From Xiphydria camelus (lineage: Eukaryota > Arthropoda > Insecta > Hymenoptera > Xiphydriidae), in assembly GCA_963678675.1 (NCBI GenBank), contig OY783192.1:22426375-22490374 (forward strand): a DNA stretch of 64,000 nucleotides, given 5' to 3'. Numbering within the stretch: position 1 is the first letter of the stretch; each line of letters begins with the position of its first letter. Position numbers and translations under genes: made by a program. Below, in pieces: positions 11,707 through 23,315 of this stretch. A model generated the notes under the pieces. It had not been told where the DNA came from, did no database searches, and saw only the letters and a list, made by a program, of their open reading frames with translations.

Positions 11707-12050
11707 TAGTGGTGTTAAATTTCTAAGCAGAATTTATTTTAAGAAATGTATATAAAGGGATATAATATTTAGCACATAAATTATTAAGCTATAAAATAAG
11801 CCATATCACAGAGCATCTCACGAGATATGTCCAGAAATACCAATGCAAATAGAAACAATAATTATTTACAACACACATATCGTATATTCGTTATTTTCAC
11901 TGAAAGCAGTATGTAGTATTTTGGAAATGGAAGAAGAATTTAAATAATTTCATTTAAACAATATATTAATCTTAGGAAAATGATTGTCTCGTAATTAAAT
12001 GACAAAGAGGCACTATTCACTCCACTCGCGAAATGGTAGATCCGAGAACT
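11707..12050. other. AT-rich interval without a gene
   Basis: Roughly 340 bases of AT-rich sequence; no gene, repeat boundary or RNA seen. Confidence 0.4.
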
Positions 12051-12480
12051 CTCTCTGGAGATCTTCTAATAGCTGTCAATTCGGGAGATCGAAGCGATTC
12101 GTGTAACCTTAAAATATAAAAATTTTGAATTAGTATTGAATAACTTGTAGAAGTGGTGAAAAATAATCATAAGTAATCTTCCGAATTGACAGCCATTATG
12201 AAATCAGACGACGCTTGTCGCTTTCACGTACGTTCTTACGAAAAGTGCGAAACGTCTGACCTCCCGATGGCCATTAATTTGGGAGATCGAAGTCGAAGCT
12301 CGAAATTGTGAATCTTTGAATAAGTGGTAAGTAATGTTTAGAAGTGAGAGGAAATAATCATTCGGGTTTCTTGATGTCCAACTGAATGAAACTGGACGGG
12401 AGCGTCAGTGGTGAACGAGTTCTACGAAGTGGTGTGAGCGATACCTAAGGTCCGAGGAACAGGATCGAGAATGAATCGTC
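12051..12480. repeat. Fragments of the CTCCCGAATTGACAG inverted-repeat family
   Basis: The motif AGCTGTCAATTCGGGAGATC occurs at 12070. A run at 12170-12300 carries ATCTTCCGAATTGACAGCC and a later TTGGGAGATCGAAG. The GTGTGAGCGATACCTAAGG segment at 12433 pairs with an inverted copy near 59540. The arrangement matches the inner part of the 59280-60093 palindromic element, so this is a rearranged copy. Confidence 0.55.
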
Positions 12481-12604
12481 GGTTGGTGAGTATCAGTCGA
12501 CATATCAATCGAGAAAGCAGTAATCAACGAACCTTTCTTCTTGCACAGATTTGGTTCACCTTCCTTCATTTTCTGATTATATCGAGCCTCTGTTGGGTTG
12601 ACGA

Positions 12605-13118
12605 TCAAAACCAGAGGCGCCCATACAAGAAAAGCGATGCCAGAGTGGTCGGACTTTGCCTCGGCGACCAAAGAGGCAGTTAAAATCGCTTTCGTGGCGA
12701 CCATGTTGACGATAACCTCTTCCTTCACGGCTGCCAGCGGCACTAGCTTCTCTCTGCAATTAGGTATGAGGTGTGTAATTCGGTTAGGCATCGAAAAAAT
12801 CCGAATGATCATTTCCTCTCACTTCTAAAAATTACTTACCATGCAGCGATAGGCTGTATGTAGGATAGACAGAGGCGCCGATACATGGAAAGCGATGCCA
12901 GAGAGAGTGGTCGGACTTTGCCTCGGCGACCGAAGAGGCAGTTAAAATCGCTTTCCTGGCGACCATGTTGACGATAACCTCTTCCTTCACGGCTGCCAGC
13001 GGCACTAGCTTCTCTCTGCAATTAGGTATGAGGTGTGTAATTCGGTTAGGCATCGAAAAAATCCGAATGATCATTTCCTCTCACTTCTAAAAATTACTTA
13101 CCATGCAGCGATAGGCTG
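12605..13118. repeat. Direct tandem duplication, two copies of about 250 bp
   Basis: Copy 1 (12605-12852) and copy 2 (12866-13118) share CAGAGGCGCC, AAAGCGATGCCAGAG, GTCGGACTTTGCCTCGGCGA, CACGGCTGCCAGCGGCACTA and CATGCAGCGATAGGCTG with few differences; copy 2 has a four-base AGAG insertion. The minus strand has an open frame of 135 codons over copy 1 and one of 80 codons over copy 2 sharing a CREKLVPLAAVKEEVIVNM segment, but no family is recognisable and the frame may be chance. The duplication looks recent. Confidence 0.75.
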
Positions 13119-13290
13119 CAGGATAGAGAGGCACTATTCACTCCGATCACTCGCGAAATGGCAGATCCGAGCCCTCTCTGGAGACGTTCCTCGGGTGCAC
13201 TCGCACATATCGGTCGCATTTTTGTACGCACTTTCATCGATCATCGCTGAACAGTCGATCGACGATGGAAGCCGAAATATATCCCACACA

Positions 13291-13728
13291 TTTGATGGCG
13301 CTTGTACGTGTTTGATGATCGCATCATCTGTGTACACATTTCCGATCATGGCCGACTATCCCCGAAGGTAGGCGGAATTTTTGTGACATTTTTACATATA
13401 TATATCGCAGCCGAGAAAAGAAATCCTCGACTTTGAGGCGCAAGGGGCGTGGCTTCGCGTTGCTAAGGAAAAATCTCTGTTAATATGTAACTTACAACAT
13501 TTACTCTGGTCTCTATCGATAGAGAATAGTCGATTTATATGGCGTAACTAAGCATAGTTTTGGTTATAACCATATATTTATTGAGAAAATTCGATGTTAA
13601 AATTGAGGGGTGAAGGGGGCAGACACTTTTCCTGTAAAGATACACGGGTGCTCGCGGCGATAGCGCTGGCGGCGTCGTTCTGACGACTTGAATGAACATG
13701 CCGCGAGACACTACCGTGTCTCTTGATA
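13291..13728. repeat. 430 bp dispersed repeat, second copy of 5268-5694
   Basis: Same boundaries and landmarks as the 5.3 kb copy. The bases following 13728 (ATTGAATCG) differ completely from those after 5694, which fixes the right boundary of the repeat. Confidence 0.75.
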
Positions 13729-13904
13729 TTGAATCGTTCACGAACGCTAGTCATTCCATTAAAAAATGGCGACTATGCTAAACTCCGCCAATTTTTCGGA
13801 TCATCTGATTGGCAACGGAGAGACCCGAAAGCGATAAAATAAAAAGTAACCGCTGTAGTGGACTAAAATTTCGTCTGCTGCGCGTGTATACTTCTCCAAC
13901 ATGG
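13729..13904. other. Short interval without a gene
   Basis: Non-repetitive interval between two repeats; nothing recognised. Confidence 0.3.
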
Positions 13905-14060
13905 GGAAATTTTTTTATCCTTCCGTGGGATAAAAATACGTATGCTTTGAGTCGAATTTTTAATTTAGGGGTATCTGGTATATTTCTCCGACATGGGATA
14001 ATTTGTATCCTTCCGTGGGATAAAAATACGTCCGCTTTGAGTCGAATGTTTAATTTAGAT
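13905..14060. repeat. Tandem duplication, period about 90 bp
   Basis: ATCCTTCCGTGGGATAAAAA occurs at 13918 and 14008, each followed by a TACG, CTTTGAGTCGAAT and TTTAATTTAG run; an approximate CATGGG(G)ATAAT precedes each. Confidence 0.65.
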
Positions 14061-15029
14061 CAAAAATTATCGTTCCAGGGTTTAAAATTTAACCTTTATT
14101 ACATTATTTTTTATACTTCATAGGATAATTTTTGATCCATTTTACCTTTCGTACTCAGATTATCCTTCTAACAGAATAATTTCTATTCTCTTTTTTTTGT
14201 TTCAATGCAGCTCAATAGAAACTGAAGTATTCGTTTTTCTGCACAGTGTCTGCACGTATCTGCACAAATTTGGTACCAGACGTATCCACGGAACCAATTC
14301 TCTATTTTTGGAAAATATAAATTTATCAGCAACAGGAGGATAATAGTTGTGTCTTTTGGTCCTACTGTATTCGGAAAGTTTCCTACTACATCATAGAATA
14401 TAAGCAACTCGCACAATTATTCTTTCCAAAGTATAGAAAAAGAGGATAAAAATTAGTGCCCAATGTGTATGTAGCTATCTATTTTTTACTTCTTTTCTCC
14501 TACAGTAACCTGTTGAAAGATAAATTTGTAGAGAGTTTATTTTTGATGCTACAGAGTATACCCATTAGTAGCCTTCACCCGGCAGGTATGTTTGCGTCAA
14601 CAATAGGACCATAGATTCTGAAATTTGTAAGCACTACGTGATAATAATTTAACTAACTACGTTGTAAGATTTGAGTAGTACTATAGTAGGTCGTTTCACA
14701 GTAGAAATAGTAATTTTATGACCTACAACGTCAACCTAAATGTGAAAGTTTCTGTTTCCGGCTACTTTGCGACTACGGTAGGTGAACATAAGCGGAGCTT
14801 CGGAAACTCGTCATTTATCTAATAATATTTCACACTAGAAGAAGAAATCAGAAAACTTCTCACAAGATGTCTAGATTTGTCAGAATTTTGATAGCTATAA
14901 TTGTCATAAATATACTACTTTACGTTTCATATTTCTTTTCAACGTCAGTAGAAAATCAAAAGAGTGGACGTGAAAGCAGATTATAAGACATCGACGGAAG
15001 AATAGATAAAACAGGTCTACAGTGGCAAT
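14061..15029. other. Interval without a recognised gene
   Basis: AT-rich and apparently unique; the 77-codon minus-strand frame at 14183-14416 has no family resemblance. No terminal repeats found. Confidence 0.4.
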
Positions 15030-15160
15030 GACTATGATATGCTACTGTTGTTAGTAAAAATAGTCTATTTTATTTTCCATGTTGGGTATGCTATGATGAT
15101 ATGCTACTGTTGTTAGCACACACAAAAATAGTCTATTTTATTTTCCATGTTGGGTATCAG
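15030..15160. repeat. Direct tandem duplication, period about 65 bp
   Basis: GATATGCTACTGTTGTTAG and AAAATAGTCTATTTTATTTT plus CCATGTTGGGTAT appear twice in succession (about 15034-15091 and 15099-15159); the second copy gains a short CACACA run. Confidence 0.7.
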
Positions 15161-15284
15161 TTTTAGCATGTGAATGTAACGTAACAGTTGAAAGAAAATA
15201 TAGAACTTTTATTTGGATAGTGAAGAGAGATTCGTACTTCACACTTGTTTCCAGTACCTAACAATATCGCATCTATAAGTAACC

Positions 15285-15815
15285 TACAAACAAAGAATAG
15301 CGCAGGGAAAACAGGCTTTTAATCTGAAAAAGAAGCTACTATGCTCAAAAAACGTCAGCCTAGAGAGTAGGAAAAAATTTCTCAAAACATACGTGTGGAG
15401 TACAGCTTTGTATGGGTGCGAATCTTGGACGATAGGAATGGTAGAAAGGAAAAAATTAGACAGCTTCGAAATGTGGTGCTATAGAAGAATGCTAAAAGTA
15501 AAATGGACCGAGAAAATCACAAATGAAGAAGTCTTGAGGAAAATAGAGGAAAATCGGCGGCTCTGGAAAAATATAAAGAAAAGAAGGGATCAGCTGATAG
15601 GCCATATAGTGAGACATGAGGGACTGCTAAGAGACATCTTAGAAGCAGAAACGGGAAAAAAGAGAGAGGTAGGTAGGCCGCGGTTAGACTACATTTCGCA
15701 AATCATTAAGGACGTAGGTTGTTCGAAATACAGGGAAATGAAAAGACTAGCGGAGGACAGGAAAAGATGGAGAATGGTATCAAACCAGTCTTAGGACTGA
15801 TAACTTTATGATGAT
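15285..15815 (+). pseudogene. 5'-truncated LINE: C-terminal end of an endonuclease/reverse transcriptase polyprotein
   Basis: A continuous frame from about 15290 to 15794 reads through YVWSTALYGCESWTIG and FEMWCYRRMLKVKW to the basic tail GRPRLDYISQIIKDVG. This order (LYGCESW, a CYRRML helix, a GHIVRHEGLLRDILEAE stretch, GRPR) is characteristic of the C-terminal region after the polymerase domain in insect non-LTR retrotransposons of the RTE/jockey-like type. The catalytic reverse transcriptase motifs and the endonuclease are absent, as expected of a 5'-truncated insertion. The stop is followed within about 30 bases by TTTATGATGATGAA, a typical short-repeat LINE tail. The clade cannot be fixed without the polymerase region. 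Confidence 0.8.
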
Positions 15816-17469
15816 GAATACATTGCATATTATTTCTCAAGGAGAAGTAGGTATTTCTTTATAAATTAAGTATTTTGTCATCGCGCCGTTATAATTTTCG
15901 ACGAATTAGGCACGCAATATATATGTATATTTCCACTTACCATTTCACCTGCCAAAGCTATTTGGCTTCGCGTCTTTTGCCATTGGGATTTCACTTTGTC
16001 GTTTCGAAAACTTTCAATCGTCGGGTGGAAAGAGGCTTATTGGAAATTACGTCGTTTCCATTCAATCGTTAGCGAGCACCAATGACATTTTTTCCACCGA
16101 TATTTCTCCCTCCGCCGAAGATAAGCTTGATTGTAGCGAGCGGAAAAACTCTGAATGGGAATTAACAAATTTCCATTCGATTCGCAGTGGAAATATCCAT
16201 TTTCTATTCGATACGATTGACTGTATCGAAAGAAATTCTTGCCGGGGTACGTGAATCATCCCGTAGAATATAAAAGCCTTCCGTATAGAGGCCATGCAAA
16301 GCGACGTGTAAGTTCTCTAGTGGCTAAATTCTGAAGTTTTAGGATGATATATAGTATGTAATGTGTAATGGAGATAAACTGAATTGTGTGAATAGTCAAA
16401 TTTGGTTTTACTCAAATAAGTGAAAATCATTGTCATAAAACTGTTTGGGAGTATGGTAAGGAATTATGCATAACTGGGGCTATGTTGATGGTCTAGTGTA
16501 GATGAAAAATTTGGAAAAAGGAGAAGTCACCATAACCTCAGATGCCATTTCTCGAGCCAGAGCCAACACGGAATATGAAGTTTCAATATCAGTTCATCAT
16601 TTTACAGTTGATTACTTAAGGGACATATAAGAGACATGTGAGTGCGAGTGAGAAAGTAGATTAACTCGGGTAAACGTACATATAAGTGTTTCTCTGTCGC
16701 ATACTTGAACTGGACAAATCTAGGAAAATGTGCGACAGAGAGGATCTTATCCATCCACCATATATTCTCGATCACACTCGCACACTCCCTATGTGTCTCA
16801 TCCTCGAAAATACGCGGTATAACAATTCTATTTATCCCCATTACAAATACCTATACTAAACATTATTCAAAAGCTTCAGAATTTTGCTACTAGTGGCGCT
16901 AGATTAGTTTTCGGCCTGCCTCTGTATACTCAGCCTCACGGATTCTGCTTCTGGTGACTTTTGCAAAATGTCAGTTTTAAACGTACTAACCAATGATCAA
17001 TCAATTCTAATGCTTCCATTAGCCAGGATAAACGCCGCTGTAGTTAAAGAAAGCATGAGAAGTACTTGTTCATTGGATAGTACCTTTAAAAATGACATTT
17101 TGCAAAAGTTGCGCGCTTCTAGATTCATCGATAGAAATGCATTTATTTTTACGAAGAAATATCCCAAGGAGCATCGCGGCCACTGTCAGCCGGGAGAGAA
17201 CGGAAACTTTTCGACGAGACGGAACTGCGATTGTGCAATCGTCACGATGTGATGGAAATTCGTATACGACGTGCAAACCGACTCGGCGCCTCGATATGGC
17301 GTTTCCGTCTGAAAACTTGTCCAATAAGCGACGCGAAAACAAGGCGCGAGCATTTGGATTACATAAACATAAGCAGCGACGTTAACATCTTCAAAACAGA
17401 CGAATATATTTCCAGGATTGACGGCCCCGCTCGCGCCTTAAAGTCGAAACGCGCCGAAGTTCGCGCGAC
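15816..17469. other. Interval without a recognised gene
   Basis: Contains several 60-97 codon frames (for example plus strand 16968-17252 and the overlapping frames at 17070-17473) that overlap on both strands and resemble nothing I know. The segment 16080-16300 has a purine/pyrimidine pattern with repeated TTTCCATTCGAT-like words. There is no clear repeat boundary. A host gene with short exons cannot be excluded. Confidence 0.35.
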
Positions 17470-17930
17470 GTAAAAAGTACGGTCCCCCTACTGGCGCGTG
17501 GCACAGCATCGCACGGCATTTGCGGCACCCGCCGTCAGGGGTAAAACATCCAAGTCGGATATGTACGTAATCCACTCGTGTGTCGTCACGTCCACAGCCG
17601 ACGTCGACGGATGAAGCCGCGTGGCTCGACGACGACCGTGGCAGCTATCGCGAGTCTCGCTTATTCGCGGCTCGCTCCCGACGGTAATAGAGGTTCCGAC
17701 ATACCAGGCCCACTAGTTTCTGCTGCGGGGCAGCGGTGAGACGAGGTAATGTCGAAACGCTAGAAAGGGGTGGAGCTACGCGAGGTTAGCGATGTTGCCG
17801 AATGCATGCAGTATGGATACGGTCCGGTCTCACGCCGGCCTCAGTGGCAAGAGCATGGCTCGCTCCCGTTTAAACCGGGATACAGCAGCAGATACGCGGT
17901 CCTGAAATGCTTATTGCAACCCGGATTCAA
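17470..17930. other. GC- and CpG-richer segment, possible regulatory or 5' gene sequence
   Basis: This is the most GC-rich non-TE stretch in the first half of the window, with CpG-containing words such as CGACGTCGACGGATGAAG, CGACGACGACCGTGG and GGCTCGCTCCCGACGG. No long frame or recognisable peptide is present on either strand. In insects such islands can mark promoters or 5' untranslated exons, so it is noted as a candidate without a function. Confidence 0.3.
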
Positions 17931-18389
17931 ACCCTTGTAACTTTGAAATGGATTGACCGATTCAAATTTTTGAAAAACCATTGCGTAGTTAATTTAGCTT
18001 TAATATGATGTGCAACACGACCCCCCTTGCTATTTGAAGTTTTCAAGTTGCTAGTGCCAGAGTCGCCATCTTTGATTTTTCAAAAACTAAATTAGTCTCT
18101 AAAGAATGCTCATAAAAAATTACTCTAAACATATTTTTGTCAATTTTGTTACTTAACGGGTTCAAAAGTTAAAATGGGGGGGGGAGACTTTATGCGCGCA
18201 CTGAAAAAATACTTATTTATTTAAATATGTTGCACAGAAACGTTTTCGAATAACGGCTCCAAATCCAAATGAAATGAACGACAAAGCCAACGCGTTAAAC
18301 ATGAAGCCATTCCGATTTGATTTTCACAAATTGCTCGATTTTACTGGAATATTTCTTTTTATAACATATTGAAATATTTGGGGCATTCC

Positions 18390-19910
18390 ATGTCAACTTT
18401 TAGTACTAGAAACTTTTGGGCCTCCGATTTAGTTGTTGATTTTTTTTCAAGTATCTTTAATCAATATAAAAACTGGCCACAATTTTCAGAACGATTCCAT
18501 AAGTCGTTCAGCTGTTATTAATTTTTAGATTTCTCATTTTTTTTCTTTTCATTGCGATTTACGGCTTAAATTAACAAAATATGAGAAAATGACCCATATG
18601 AAAAATTTGTATTTTTTTGTGAAGATTTCGAACAAAAAAATTTAATTTTTTTATATTGCGTTTTTTACTGAAAATGGAAACAAAAAATGGTGTATCTCAA
18701 AACCGACATTTTTAATTTTCATGATTTTTTACCCTAAATTTTGAGAGCACTTAGAAAGTGGGGCCTCCCATAGAAATGTTTTAATGAATTTTTTAGTGAT
18801 TTGAAATGTCAGAACTGACAATATATGCTAGCTTAGAATGGATTTTTTTGCCCTGCTAAAATGTAATTCCGATATATGATTTTATAAAATTGTACAAAAT
18901 TTGTTATTAATATGACAGATCGAATTATTAAATATGTCATACAATAAAAAAAATAAATAAAATAAAAAATAAATATATATATAAAAAAATTTACAGCAGA
19001 TCTGGTAAATTTTAAATTTTAATTATTTTTTTTTATTCCATTTCACTTTTTGATTCACCTCGCTATAAACATTTTCTAAATTTAAATAGACAAACAAAAT
19101 TAAATAGACAAGAGTTTCAATTTCTAGACATTAATATTATCGTTCGGAAATAATTAAAATTTAAAATTTACTAGATATCTGCTGTAAAATTTTTTGAAAA
19201 AGTTTCGGCTTTCAGTGAGAATCGAACCTGAGTTATCCACGTGTGAGACCGAATACTAATGCAATACACTACCATAAACATACTAATGCATCAGACATTT
19301 TTAGACACTTAAAAGGCCCATATTTATAGGATTACATTTTTAATAATTCGATCTGTCATATTAATAACAAACTTTGTACAATTTTATAAAATTATGTATT
19401 GGAATTACATTTTAGCAGGGCAAAAAAATCCATTCTGAGCTAGCATAAATAGTCAATTCTGACATTTCAAATCACTAAAAAATTCATTTAAAAATTTCTA
19501 TAGGAGGCCCCACTTTCTAAGTGCTCTCAAAGTTACCGTAAAAGATGTAGAAATTTAGGGTAAAAAAATCATGAAGATTCAAAATGTCGGTTTTGAGATA
19601 CATTTTTTGATTCCATTTTCAATAAAAAACGCAATATAAAAATATATATTTTTTTAAAATCTTCACAAAAAAAATACAAATTTTTCATATGGGTCATTTT
19701 TTTTATATCTTGTTAATTTAAGCCATAAATAGCGATGAAAAGAAAAAAAAATTAGAAATATGAAAATTAATAACAGCTGAACGACTTATGGAATCGTTCT
19801 GAAAATTTTGGCCAAATTTTATATTGATTAAAGATACTTGAAAAAAAATCAACAACTAAATCGGAGACTCAAAAGTTTCTACTACTAAAAGTTTACATGG
19901 AGTCCTCCAT
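18390..19910. mobile_element. 1.5 kb element with ~550 bp inverted repeats
   Basis: 18395-18945 is the reverse complement of 19325-19905. Shared landmarks include ATTTAGTTGTTGATTTTTTT, GAACGATTCCATAAGTCGTT, GAAAATGACCCATATGAAAA, the GTGGGGCCTCC segment and CGAATTATTAAA. The arms have accumulated many point changes and small indels, so it is older than the palindromes at 30 and 59 kb. The 375-base loop has a second, smaller inverted pair (around 18990-19022 and 19150-19195) and a tRNA-like segment. There is no coding capacity. Confidence 0.75.
19208..19285 (-). other. tRNA-like segment (possible SINE head or decayed tRNA)
   Basis: Read on the minus strand, this has a TGGTAGTGTATTGCATTAGT segment reminiscent of an A box and, about 35 bases later, GGTTCGATTCTC, a good B box. 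The B box is followed by CACTGAAAGCC, which looks like a 3' acceptor strand. The T-stem does not pair well and no matching 5' acceptor strand is found, so it is not a functional tRNA. It could be the tRNA-derived head of a SINE lying in the loop of the 18390-19910 element. Confidence 0.35.
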
Positions 19911-20923
19911 CTACAACATTGTACACATAATTTTTCTCTACCAGAATCTGTGAAAATGTAGGTAAGTACATGGAGTCATTTTCAAAAATCAATAATACAT
20001 TGGGTTCTGGTTTAAGGAGATTGTATAGAAATGCGCAGAATTGAAAACAAGAATCGATGTATTCGACGATTTTTACGAATAATCATAACTAAACTAATTA
20101 GTACGTAACTTTTGTACCATACTGTACATAGAGAGTTATAATAAAACGATATAATAATGCGGGAGAATACGTTCTACCCCAGCAAACAAACTGGCAACAC
20201 CGCTAAAACCTCTAAGAAGTACGTATATTTCGCTAACGTGTGGCAGCACATTACTGCGGTTAAAATTCACGATGCAATCGTTTAGGCGAGCTATGATATT
20301 ATCGTTTCTATTTCGTATTCTGAAAAAAGTTTTCTATGAATTTTGTTCAGAAAGGTTCACTTTATGTTCCTATTGTAACAGATGTAGTTTTATATGTTTG
20401 TACGGTCTTCAATAAAGATGCTGAAAGTGACAATATTGTAGGTGCCATGCAGATGTTTTTACACAAAAATATATAATTTGGTTATTATAAAAACCTTTAA
20501 TGATATTTGGTCTGAAAGTGTGATAAGTTTCGTATGGACATTGTTTCCCGTTACGAAATGAGCGTAGCCCTACTGCGACAAGTTTTGTATGCGTTTCGAG
20601 GAGGTATGTCAGCCTCTTAAGGAGGTTCAACCGTAACTGGTCACGTCGACATATTTTTTTAAAATTTCTATGGTAAATAGTTCAAAAAATTAAGTACAAA
20701 ATGAGCGAAACCCGACGACGATTGACCATCTCAAACTGTAGTTATAAATTTTTGAAAATAATTAAATTTACATGTGTTTAGATAGGACTTCATCTATTTT
20801 AATTTTTTTTTAATCAACGGCTCGACATTTTTCAATGAAATGAAACATGTAGTGTAGAAAAAGTATCAGTGAATACAGCAAAAAAAAATGAAAGTAATTC
20901 ACCATTTGGTTATCGAGAAATAA
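19911..20923. other. Interval without a recognised gene
   Basis: AT-rich. A 73-codon minus-strand frame at 20409-20630 has no known family. No repeat boundaries seen. Confidence 0.4.
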
Positions 20924-20934
20924 TTAGGCTACGC

Positions 20935-21090
20935 ACATAGTGGAGCGGAGAGCAAAGCAGCGATGAAAGCGGAGAGCAAAGCAGTGAGAGAGCAGAGCAT
21001 TGGTATAAACATAGTGGAGCAGAGAGCAAAGCAGCGATGAAAGCGGAAAGCAAAGTAGTGAGAGAGCAGAGCATTGGTATAAGATTCAGT
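20935..21090. repeat. Left subterminal duplication of Harbinger-1
   Basis: A block of about 73 bases (ACATAGTGGAGC, GAGAGCAAAGCAGCGATGAA, GAGAGAGCAGAGCATTGGTA) is repeated twice in tandem just inside the left end. Subterminal repeats in Harbinger elements are candidate binding sites for the MADF/Myb partner or the transposase. Confidence 0.7.
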
Positions 21091-21129
21091 ATAGTGGAGT
21101 CGCGCGTTCAAGAGTGTTTCGTTGTCGGT

Positions 21130-23137
21130 ATGGATTTGTTATTAAGTGAAAATTCTTCACTGAAAATGTATTATTTATTAAAAAATAGAAAACAGGGAAG
21201 AAACTTTGCTGTTCACAGCATAAATAAAACGAGACAGACATGGAGAATTTCACCATTTGTATGAGCAGTTACGCAAATACCCAGAAAAATTGTATGCCTA
21301 TTTTCGCATGACTATTACAACTTTTGATTATATTTTGGAACAAATTCAACCACGATTATTGAAACAGTGGACAAATTTCAATCGTAACCCCATCAACCCT
21401 CCAGAACGTCTTGCAGTAAATCTGAGGTAAGAAAAACATTATTTTTTGTTTTATAATTTATTAAAAGAAAATACAAAACCAAATGAATCTTACAACAAGT
21501 TTGATTGACTTTCCTCTGCAAAATTGCTGTAATAAGATGCTACTGATGCCGGATGAGAATACTCGGACACATTTTGAAGTTCTATCAAGCGGGGTTGATC
21601 AATTTGATATTGAGAACGCTGTTCAACGGGCCTTGAAGCGAGATTGCATGTGATATATTATCTTGATTTCCATAGATAAAGTTAAAAGCCAGCTCCTGTA
21701 TTTTCATTCTTAGTAGCATTTTTTGGTGTGGTCGAAGTGGACGTACATGAGGCAGTAAACTTTCAAAAAGAAGTTCATCTTCATCTTTTTTGGTTTGGTT
21801 CTCCAAAATTCTTAATTTATTTTGTTCTATATTTATAAGAGCAGTACCAATGTCGTCATTTTTATTTTTTATTTTTCTTTCTCTGGTAACGGGCGTTGAA
21901 GCACTTGAAGTATTTGGTTGAGAAGTGTTTTGTTGTTGATTATTTACTGATGGTGAGTCATCAATATTATTGTCTTCAAATTCTTCTACACATTCGATTG
22001 AAATGTATCTTCGATCACAATATCTCTATCAATTTCTGGAAGATTTCCCGTGGTTTTTCGACCAGTAAATTGATCTTTTAGAAAATAAAGGCTTTCAAAA
22101 TACGCCCATGATGACTTCCAATCAGTTTCAGATGCACCATCTCCAGATCGTTTAATAGGCATCTTTTTCAATTCTTTTCGGAAAGTATCCCTCACAGTTT
22201 TCCATTTCGATCTCACAAGGTTTCCTATAAAATGAAAATATAAAATAAAACATGAATGTGACATTTTTTTTATTTCAGGTATTTGGCAACAGGATCATCT
22301 TTTAAAAGTATTAGTTTCACTTTTCGAATGGGAGCGACGACTGTATCATCAATTGTACGGGAAACTGTGGAAGCAATTTGGGAAGTGTTGCAACCAGTAC
22401 ACATGAAAGTGCCTACCGAAAGCATGTTTAAGCAAATTGCTAAGGAGTTTTATGAGAAGTGGAATTTTCCCAATTGTATCGGGGCAATTGACGGCAAACA
22501 TATTCGTCTGAAATGTCCCTCTCACTCAGGAACGATGTACTACAACTATAAAAACTTTTTTTCGCTAGTTCTTCAGGGTATTGCTGATGCAAATTATAAA
22601 TTTATTTCAATCGATGTTGGTGGATATGGGAAACAAAGTGACGGAGGCACTTTCCGCTCTTCATCTCTGTTTCATTTGATGGAAACCAATCGTCTGAATA
22701 TTCCTTCAGACACTGCATTACCGTTTACTGAAATTATTGCTCCTTATGTTTTTGTTGGAGATGAGGCCTATCCACTACTACAAAATGTAATGAAACCATT
22801 CAATAGAAGAAATTTAGATGCTCAAAAAGAATATTTCAACATGCGGCTTTCACGAGCACGACGTGTCATTGAATATGCATTTGGCATAATTAATGCGAAG
22901 TTCCGCATACTTTGGAAACCCATTGAAACATCTCCAGATTTGGCAGATAAAATTATTAAATGTATATGTCTTTTACATAATATAATAATTGATATGGAAG
23001 GAATTAACTTACTAGAAGAAAACCCAAATCAGAGCGCTGAGAATGTTGATGAAAGACGCGAAAATAATAGATCAACTGATACCCCTATTTTCATCAGAGA
23101 CACATTCAAAATGTTTGTATGTCAAAATAAAATATGA
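21130..23137 (+). pseudogene. PIF/Harbinger DDE transposase (HARBI1-like), two exons, one frameshift
   Basis: Exon 1 runs from the ATG at 21130 to 21426 and exon 2 from 22279 to 23137. The donor (CTGAG then GTAAGA) and acceptor (TTTCAG) are good, and splicing restores the codon for R before YLATGSSF. Exon 1 changes frame near 21238, between the VHSINKTR segment and the GEFHHLYEQLRKYPEK segment, by one indel. Exon 2 is uninterrupted and holds the catalytic triad of the DDE_Tnp_4 fold: D in IGAIDGKHI, D in FVGDEAYPL, and E in RARRVIEYAFG. Total length would be about 385 residues, normal for the family. The enzyme would excise and reinsert the element at TWA targets. Apart from the frameshift it appears functional. 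Confidence 0.9.
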
Positions 23138-23315
23138 ATTGTATATTTCCTTAATAAATAAATAAAAATAAGAAATATTTACTTGTTGACTTCATTTCAG
23201 CAGCTACAGCATCCCATAATTTGTCTAAAATAAAGCGATTGTGATGTTGAGCATCCTTTTGATCCCACAGAGGCTTCTTCTCAAAAACACTACTTATTAA
23301 CGTATCAATATCCAT
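21585..23315 (-). pseudogene. Harbinger partner protein with MADF/Myb-SANT domain, two exons, one frameshift
   Basis: Exon 1 (23315-23183) encodes an MDIDTLISSVFEKKPLWD start and LDKLWDAVAAEM. Exon 2 starts at 22224 after a TTATAG acceptor with VRSKWKTVRDTFRKEL, and splicing keeps the frame. Together they form a MADF domain (tryptophan-rich three-helix DNA-binding fold: KPLWD, KLWDAV, KWKTVRDTFRKEL, WKSSWAYFESLYFL). A single indel near 22005 shifts the frame before an acidic linker, after which the frame continues through NQQQNTSQPNTSSASTPVTR to a C-terminal helical tail (HQKMLLRMKIQEL) ending at 21585. The intact protein would be about 257 residues. In this superfamily the partner supplies DNA binding and nuclear import for the transposase. 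The gene is interleaved with the transposase on the opposite strand. Confidence 0.85.

Noticed and set aside
17470..17930. CpG-rich host promoter
   Set aside because: Composition fits, but no adjacent exon, TATA box or initiator is convincing; reported only as an unexplained segment.
19208..19285. Functional tRNA gene
   Set aside because: B box is good but the T-stem does not pair and no matching 5' acceptor strand is present; kept only as a tRNA-like segment.
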